A stretch of DNA of 15,000 nucleotides from Conus ventricosus (lineage: Eukaryota; Mollusca; Gastropoda; Neogastropoda; Conidae). Made by a program: the position numbers and the translations under genes. The notes under the pieces are model-generated. The model did not search any database. It saw nothing but the letters and a program-made list of their open reading frames with translations, and was not told the DNA's origin. The DNA is taken from assembly GCA_018398815.1 (NCBI GenBank), contig CM031595.1, positions 137,428,945-137,443,944 of the forward strand. The letters are read 5' to 3'. Shown here in pieces: positions 8,111 to 15,000 of this stretch; positions within the stretch are counted from its first letter, which is position 1, and every line of letters starts with the position of its first letter.

Positions 8111-9780
8111 GGGGGTAATAGAAGAGGATGATGAATGGGGGGTAATAGAAGAGGATGATGAATGGGAATAATAGAAGAGGATGATGAATGGGGGATAACA
8201 GAAGAGGATGATTAATGGGAATAATAGAAGAGGATGATGAATGGGAATAATAGAAGAGGATGATGAATGGGAATAATAGAAGAGGATGATGAATGGGGAT
8301 AACAGAAGAGGATGATGAATGGGGGGTAATAGAAGAGGATGATTAATGGGAATAATAGAAGAGGATGATGAATGGGAATAATAGAAGAGGATGATGAATG
8401 GGGATAACAGAAGAGGATGATGAATGGGAATAATAGAAGAGGATGATGAATGGGGGATAACAGAAGAGGATGATGAATGGGAATAATAGAAGAGGATGAT
8501 GAATGGGGGATAACAGAAGAGGATGATGAATGGGAAATAATAGAAGAGGATGATGAATGGGAATAATAGAAGTGGTGATGAATGGGGGATAACAGACGAG
8601 GATGATGAATGGGGGAGGGGGTAATAGAAGAGGATGATGAATGGGAATAATAGAAGAGGATGATGAATTCGGGATAACAGACGAGGATGATGAATGGGGG
8701 GGGGGGGGGGGGGGGGGGGGGGAGGGGGGGGTATAGAAGAGGATGATGAATGGGAATAATAGAAGAGGATGATGAATTCGGGATAACAGACGAGGATGAT
8801 GAATGGGGGGGGGGGGGGTAATAGAAGAGGATGATAGAATGGGGGATAACAGAAGAGGATGATGAATGGGGGATAACAGAAGAGGATGATGAATGGGAAT
8901 AACAGAAGAAGATGACGAATGGGGGATAACAGAAGAGGATGATGAATGGGGGCTAATAGAAAAAAATGATGAATGGGGGGATAATAGAAGAAGATGATGA
9001 ATGGGAACAAAAGAAGAGGTTGATGAATAGGGGACAATAACACAGGATGATGAATGGGGGATAACAGAAGAGGATGATGAATGGGGGATAACAGAAGAGG
9101 ATGATGAATGGGGATAACAGAAGAAGATGATGAATGGGGATAACAGAAGAGGATGATGAATGGGAATAAAAGAAGAGGTTGATGAATGGGGGATAACAGA
9201 AGAGGATGATGAATGGGGGATAAACAGAAGAGGATGATGAATGGGGGATAACAGAAGAGGATGATGAATGGGGGATAACAGAAGAGGATGATGAATGGGG
9301 GATAACAGAAGAGTATGATGAATGGGAATAAAAGAAGAGGATGATGAATGGGGGACAATAGCACAGGATGATGAATTGGGGGATAGTATAAGAAGATGAT
9401 GAATGGGGGATAATAGAAGAGGATGATGAATGGGAACAGTAGAATACGATGATGAATAGAGGATAAATAGATGAGGATAATGAATGGGGACGGTAGAAGA
9501 GGATGGTGGATGGGCAGTAAAAGAAGAGGATGACGGATAGGGATAATAGAAGAGGATGATGGATGGATGGGGATAATAGAAGATGTTGATGGACGTGGAT
9601 GGTAGAAGCTAATGAAGGATGGGGATAATAGAAGAGGATGATGGTGGGGATAATACTGGACGATGATGGATGGAGATAATAGAAGAGGATGATGGTGGGG
9701 AAACCGGAAGATAAAGATGGATAGTGGACAATAGATGAGACTGATGGATGGGGTAAACAGATGAAGAGAGGATGATTATG
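8110..9780. repeat. About 27-bp purine-rich minisatellite
   Basis: Dozens of copies of GATAACAGAAGAGGATGATG plus AATGGGG, with unit lengths of about 25-29 bp. Most variation is AATAATAG against GATAACAG and in the length of the G run. Order decays to the right of about 9420, where units carry more substitutions and GGATGGTGG forms. The minus strand has open frames of up to 676 codons across the array because no frame of the unit contains a stop. These Ser/His/Pro/Leu repeats are not supported as a gene. Confidence 0.95.
8696..8731. repeat. Poly-G run (27 G, A, 8 G)
   Basis: An unbroken run of 27 G at 8696-8722, one A, then eight more G. It lies inside the minisatellite, after GATGATGAAT. A second run of 14 G lies at 8805-8818. 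Both follow the same GACGAGGATGATGAAT unit variant. Runs of this kind can form G-quadruplexes and are often misassembled, so the exact length is unreliable. Confidence 0.9.
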
Positions 9781-9804
9781 GTGACGGATGAGTATTAGAG
9801 ACGT

Positions 9805-9808
<4 letters not shown>

Positions 9809-9855
<47 letters not shown>

Positions 9856-9858
9856 CTC

Positions 9859-9920
<62 letters not shown>

Positions 9921-9931
9921 CTGTCTCTCTC
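9809..9931. repeat. (AC)n followed by (TC)n microsatellite
   Basis: A pure AC run at 9809-9852 passes directly into a TC run, lightly interrupted by CTCC and CTGTC, that ends near 9931. Translated products are Ser/Leu or Arg/Glu repeats with no meaning. Right of it, 9932-10113 is unassigned spacer. Confidence 0.97.
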
Positions 9932-10111
9932 AAAGGCGCGCGTTGAGCGAGCGAGCGCGCATACATGCACATTTTAGGATCAAATAAGCACATCTATCAT
10001 CAACTGCCTTGATGTATTACCTTACCTGCATGAGACGGAGTCCTGATCAACGCTAAATGTGGCCATCGGTCATCCCTTGACAGGGTTTATCAATCCAGGA
10101 TTGCTCCATGT

Positions 10112-10965
<854 letters not shown>

Positions 10966-11129
10966 TTCAATGACATAGTAAAACGTAGTTGGTTTTTTTA
11001 TGTACAACGACAGACATAAAACAAATTACATTTGACACTGTTAGTTTACTTAGATAGGCGACATTATGGGAGCATGATTCATTATTTATGTGTTGTGGGG
11101 GTGTTCTTTACTTGCCTAATTGCTCGGGT

Positions 11130-11255
11130 TGTTGTTTTTTTCTTTTTCTTTTTTCTTTTTCTTTTGTTTTCTTCCTTTTTTTTTTATTTTGGCTTCGAGT
11201 TCCCTTTTTTCTGTTTGTTCTTTTGTCTATTTGTTCTGCTTCTTTTTTTTCTCCA
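11130..11255. repeat. T-rich polypyrimidine tract
   Basis: Mostly T with scattered C and G, as TTTTTC and TTTTGT runs. The Phe-rich or Lys-rich frames on it are low-complexity products. Nearby 10964-11129 and 11256-11509 hold no recognised gene; a (CAA)n run sits at about 11377-11396. Confidence 0.8.
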
Positions 11256-11509
11256 AAGAATATAAAGTTGATTTTCTGTTTAAAACAATGTGTATAAAGT
11301 ATTTCCACTGTTGCTTTTAAACGTGATTCTGAAGGCATTGTGGTCTACGAACAGAAACAGCAGTTTAAATTCAAAACAAACAACAACAACAACAAATTTA
11401 ACGACGTCATTTTCATTATGTTATCAGACTCTCGTAAGCATTTTTTTTCCACAGGAACGTGGCGGCATGCCCCTTTCACATATGGCAGTGAATATCATCG
11501 ACTTGAATG

Positions 11510-11758
11510 TTTCAGTTTCAGTTTCAGTTTCATCAAGGAGGCGTCACTGCGTGCGGACTAGTCCATATACGCTACACCACATCCGCTAAGTTTTGAGACC
11601 ATACTACGCATGATTTGAAGCTGATGGATAAATGAATTAACTAAGATGAGAAATTGAAGAAGAGGGTCTCGTGGCTACGACTCAGCGGACGTCTGACCTA
11701 CGCATTAACCCAAAGCACTGGTCAGACCTTGGGTGCCTACCTACCTTTTTTTTTTGTT
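11510..11758 (-). mobile_element. SINE-like element with (CTGAAA)n tail, split by a short insertion
   Basis: The minus strand reads from 11758: an A-rich stretch, GGTAGGTAGGCACCC, a block with GGTCTGACCAGTGCTTTGGG, then GGTCAGACGTCCGCTG. After a gap it resumes with CTTAGCGGATGTGGTGTAGC, GTATATGGACTAGTCC and GTGACGCCTCCTTGATG, and ends in a (CTGAAA)n tail at about 11532-11510. The order and wording resemble, from memory, an abundant gastropod SINE in which the two halves are adjacent and form a GCGGA/TCCGC-type palindrome. Here the palindrome halves (ATCCGCT at 11581-11587 and AGCGGACGT at 11684-11692) are separated by about 95 bp. Family, promoter boxes and gene name could not be confirmed. 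Confidence 0.5.
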
Positions 11759-11767
11759 TTTATTTTA

Positions 11768-11845
11768 TGTGTGTGTGTGTGTGTGGTGAATGTGCACGTG
11801 TGTGTATGATGTGCGGACATGGGCCCATGTGTGTGCGTGGGCGCA

Positions 11846-11909
<64 letters not shown>
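11768..11909. repeat. (GT)n microsatellites
   Basis: A short GT run lies at 11768-11785, then GT-rich sequence, and a long pure GT run at 11848-11909. A degenerate GT-rich tail follows to about 11955. Confidence 0.95.
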
Positions 11910-11912
<3 letters not shown>

Positions 11913-11955
11913 CTGTGAGTGTGCGTAAGGGAGGTGGGATCTGTGTCTGTGTGTA

Positions 11956-13860
11956 TATACCATTATTTTATGCATGTACGTCTGTGTGGTTGTGGTAAAC
12001 TTTAACGCTGGCTTTTGTTCTCAGCAGTCACACTCACCGGAAAACTCGGAAGGGCGATGAATACTGTAAGACTTTTCCAGCTGTCCTGATAAAGATGTCA
12101 TACTGTAACGTCCATAAATCTACCGTTTATGTTTTCCTCAATTGATATTTCAGAACTGACGAACTGACGTTTTCTTTCGAATTGTGATCAGTCATGGTTC
12201 TTGCTTTAAGTAATAAAAGATCTGACGAAAGATATTATACTTAAGCAGTGCTACAAATGTTAACTTACCTTGCTTTGAGATCAGACTGTTCTTTGTAAAT
12301 TATGCCTTGCAGGGGAACAGATTAGAAAGACATACGTATCTAACAAAGTTTTAAACACACATTAGCCGTAAATGAATATACACTGCCAAATCAAGCGAAT
12401 GAAGGCACATGTAAGTCACAAATTAAAACTAAATCACATTTCCCTGCATTAACACTTTATAAAAACCAACGCATCATGACTTCGTAACAGAACTAAATTT
12501 TGATTACTTAATTGTGTTAATAAAGTGACGAAATCTGAAAGGGATGAAAGATACGTCATATAAAATACGTCTCATGTAAGTGGGGTTTTTGACGAATATC
12601 CGAACACGTCATACCTAAAACGCCTACGTGACGAAAGGCAGCTCGTTGCTCTGATAATATGGAGGTCACCTTGGCTCTCTCACAGTACAAATGACTTTTT
12701 GACCTTCCAGGAAGCTCGAAGCATAGATCAAATTCCACTCTTGATTCATGCTCTGAGGAAGCAGCGACAGTCCATTCATCCGCTGCTCCTGCAACACCAC
12801 AATTCATCACGTGTGCTGTTCTGCGGTCACATCGGAATTGCCGACCCTAACAGGATGAAGAGTCTTAGATGATAAGTATGTAGACCAGCATTGCTTGATC
12901 TTTGGTTCAATGATGGATTGCATCTTCCTCTGTATCCATCCAGCTGTGTTTCTTTCTGTTCAGGCAATGGATAGAGTCCTATGTGGTCATGAGGGCTATA
13001 ATCGGTCATTAGGGCTGTAATACCACTGGCATCCAAAGAGTAGGTTACGATAAGGACACACGACACGGTAGACAAGAGACAAAGTGCCTGTCTTGCTACC
13101 CATCGTTCCAATGTATAACACGCCATCAGTTCTGCGCTACAACATAAAAGAGAGGCAATTTGCTTAATCAACTGGCGTGTTTCCTGTGTCACAATGGTTA
13201 CCATTTGAGCTAACCCCAAACAGAGTGAGCAGAGTTGTTTAGAGGTGTACGCCAGCATTGTCAGCAGTTAGCATGATAACTTGCGAGTGTGGTGGCACTG
13301 TCTGGTTCCTGGTACTGGCTAGACTTGGAGAAATCAAAATGATAGCTTCTTCATAAACGACCTTGACCAAAGAACACACCTTGGCTTTGGTCATTTTCCC
13401 CGTGCATGTAGCAACTAATGCTTGGGAACATCAAGGCAATGACAGCTTCACTATGAAGTCCGCGCTCAGCCGGAGGACACTGATAAGCCGGATAATAATA
13501 ATGGGAATTTATCTCTTCTTCTTTTTTTTTTTTTTAGCGTAAGTGTGCACTCACACTGTATTTCAAATGTAAAATATGCTACTTCATTTATTTGTTTCAT
13601 TCAAACAAAAATCACACATGCATAAAATCAGGAGCTGGTAAATTTGGAAATACTTTCAAATAAGTTCAACATTCAATTAGCGCTGGCTGGGTCACATAAT
13701 GTCACACAACATAGGGTCCACGAAAGGTGAGGCAGTGAGAAAGATAATGGGGTATCAGAGTGTTGGACAGAGTGGAGAAACCTTCTGTTGAGGGCACGCA
13801 GACGGCGGACCAGGGTTCAAAGCACTGCCGTCTTTCTGTCATCATGGACATCTTTTTTGA
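11956..13860. other. Unassigned unique sequence
   Basis: About 1.9 kb without recognised genes, RNAs or long repeats. It contains one long minus-strand open frame (described separately) and a run of T near 13522-13535. The composition is mixed and lacks the simple repeats that fill the rest of the window, so this is the best place to look for exons if transcript data exist. Confidence 0.5.
12827..13258 (-). other. Unrecognised 143-codon open frame
   Basis: It starts at a methionine codon at 13256-13258 (MLAYTSKQLCSLCLG) and stops just before 12827. The N-terminal half is rich in Leu, Cys, Ala and Ile (ASLLCCSAELMACYTLERWV), and a polar C-terminal half follows (QLDGYRGRCNPSLNQRSSNA). I recognise no domain. 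The length is near what chance allows in a 15-kb window, and no start context, splice pattern or family supports a gene. It could be decayed transposon sequence or chance. Confidence 0.12.
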
Positions 13861-14244
13861 GGTTGTCCCATATCTATAAAACCAATAACGGAAATTTTAT
13901 TCCAGACTTTCTTTTTGAATTGTTCCCACATTTACTTGTGTGATTAATTTTTGTTCGTTCCAGCCCCTGAGGCCAGGTTTTAATGTTTTTATACTGCTTT
14001 GCGATCGTGTTTTGTTGTTGTTGTTCTTTAAACAAGTAAGGCAATTTAATTTACTGATTTCATGTGACTTAACTTTGCTTAATTTACCATTTATGATAAA
14101 CTCTTTACTGTATTTAGTTAGATATGTTTGAAGCCAGTCTTTGAAATATGTTTAGTGAGATATTTTTTATTGCTGGTCATCTATGATCTTTATGAAAATG
14201 TTTCAAAATTTGCATACAGTATCATTTAATAGACTTTTGTAATC

Positions 14245-14254
14245 AATAAATAAA
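14245..14254 (+). promoter_or_regulatory. Possible polyadenylation signal pair
   Basis: Two overlapping AATAAA hexamers (14245-14250 and 14249-14254) end a T-rich, stop-rich stretch (about 13870-14240) that looks like a 3' untranslated region. A T-rich run follows near 14282. No coding exon upstream could be tied to it, and A/T-rich DNA gives such hexamers by chance. Confidence 0.2.
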
Positions 14255-14468
14255 GCAAGACAACTGATTGGTCACCATCGGGTTTTTTATGTCGACTTCA
14301 TTTTATTAAATGTTGATGAGAACGAAAAGTCTGGATTTAAAGGGCCTGTATCATTTGATGAAAATTTGCACACAGACAGTGTATGACAATTGTGTGTATG
14401 TGTTCGGTAAGGATTTATCAATGTTTGTCATTCTGTCATGTTTTGTTGAAGTTTTACCAAAATATCAC

Positions 14469-14502
14469 AGAGAGAGAGAGAGAAAAGAGAGAGAGAGAGA
14501 AC
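14469..14502. repeat. Interrupted (GA)n microsatellite
   Basis: Two GA runs separated by AAAA. The flanking sequence (14255-14468 and 14503-14613) shows no recognised gene. Confidence 0.9.
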
Positions 14503-14613
14503 AACCGGATGATGACATAGACTCACTCTGTTTTTTCACGTGAGTAAAAAACATGAACACAGCCACTACGCTGCATCTCCACCTTCCCTTTCAAACTGAC
14601 ATGTTACAAATGG

Positions 14614-14626
14614 AGGTCAAAGGTCA
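14614..14626 (+). promoter_or_regulatory. Perfect AGGTCA direct repeat with 1-bp spacer (DR1)
   Basis: AGGTCA, A, AGGTCA at 14614-14626. This matches the consensus DR1 element bound by RXR-, HNF4- and PPAR-class nuclear receptors in animals. Without a neighbouring promoter the role is unknown, and a chance match is possible. The rest of 14627-15000 is unassigned. Confidence 0.25.
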
Positions 14627-15000
14627 AACGTCCCACATCCGATCAGGGCCCGCCATCATTGCCTTGGCCTTTGTTGCAGACATATGTTTTCAACCTGTCA
14701 GGAAGTCAGCATGCTCAGTCTTGTGTGCATCATACCCATAGCCTTCAACAGAAAGTATTAACCTGCATTGTTGAAATAAAGTTATAGGATTATCCGTCTG
14801 ACAGAACACCGAATTTGCAGTTTGACTTTAAAGCGGTTTGAATCCTATGAACATGAGGCTGTCATTGTTGCTGTCCACATTGCATGGTGCTGTTGTGGTG
14901 ATATCAGGGTATATCCCTTCCCTACTCTCCTTGGACGATTATCCTGCCGGGTGAAAATACCTTTGGTGGGCCTGCACGGTTGAAAATGAATGCTTAAAAA

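Noticed and set aside
7334..9364. 676-codon minus-strand open frame rich in Ser, His, Pro and Leu
   Set aside because: It coincides exactly with the 22-bp and 27-bp minisatellites, whose units have no stop in any minus-strand frame; overlapping long frames exist in other registers for the same reason.
11108..11338. Lys/Glu-rich minus-strand frame that looks like a nuclear protein
   Set aside because: It is the complement of a T-rich low-complexity tract.
11670..11758. tRNA gene
   Set aside because: No cloverleaf could be drawn and no convincing A and B boxes were seen; the sequence fits the head of a SINE-like element better.

Overview
This window looks like non-genic DNA from an animal nuclear genome, most likely a marine mollusc and possibly a gastropod. 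No intact host gene is visible. There are no bacterial-type operons, ribosome-binding sites or dense coding. About a third of the window is simple or tandem repeat, and most of the rest is decayed mobile elements and unassigned spacer. The mollusc guess rests on a SINE-like unit at 11.5-11.76 kb that resembles, from memory, short elements common in gastropod genomes, and on the long AC, AG, ATAC and ATGAT-type repeats. It is an inference, not a database match.

Layout. 1-430 is an AAT/GAT-type trinucleotide repeat that switches to its reverse complement near its right end. 440-1870 is a minisatellite of 28 copies of a 51-bp unit. 2073-6610 is the main object: a decayed retrotransposon of the DIRS type (tyrosine-recombinase retrotransposon), lying on the minus strand. 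It is bounded by a 70-bp inverted terminal repeat whose inner 32 bp are still identical at the two ends. Reading from high to low coordinates it holds a leader with short tandem repeats, a gag-like region, reverse transcriptase, RNase H, a linker, and a tyrosine recombinase. All are broken by stops and frameshifts. 6690-7040 looks like the 3' end of a non-LTR retrotransposon on the plus strand, ending in an A-rich tail.

7260-9780 is one long G-rich, C-poor plus-strand tract built of three successive minisatellites (22 bp, about 46-47 bp, about 27 bp) with poly-G runs. 9.8-11 kb holds long dinucleotide and tetranucleotide microsatellites. 11.51-11.76 kb is a SINE-like unit on the minus strand, apparently split by a short insertion. 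11.9-15 kb is mostly unassigned. It contains one unrecognised 143-codon open frame, a possible polyadenylation signal pair and a perfect AGGTCA direct repeat.

The only genes that work together are those of the DIRS-like element. Such elements encode a gag-like protein, a reverse transcriptase with RNase H to copy the RNA, and a tyrosine recombinase that integrates a circular DNA intermediate. This copy is inactive. Long open frames elsewhere, including a 676-codon one, are by-products of repeat units that lack stop codons.
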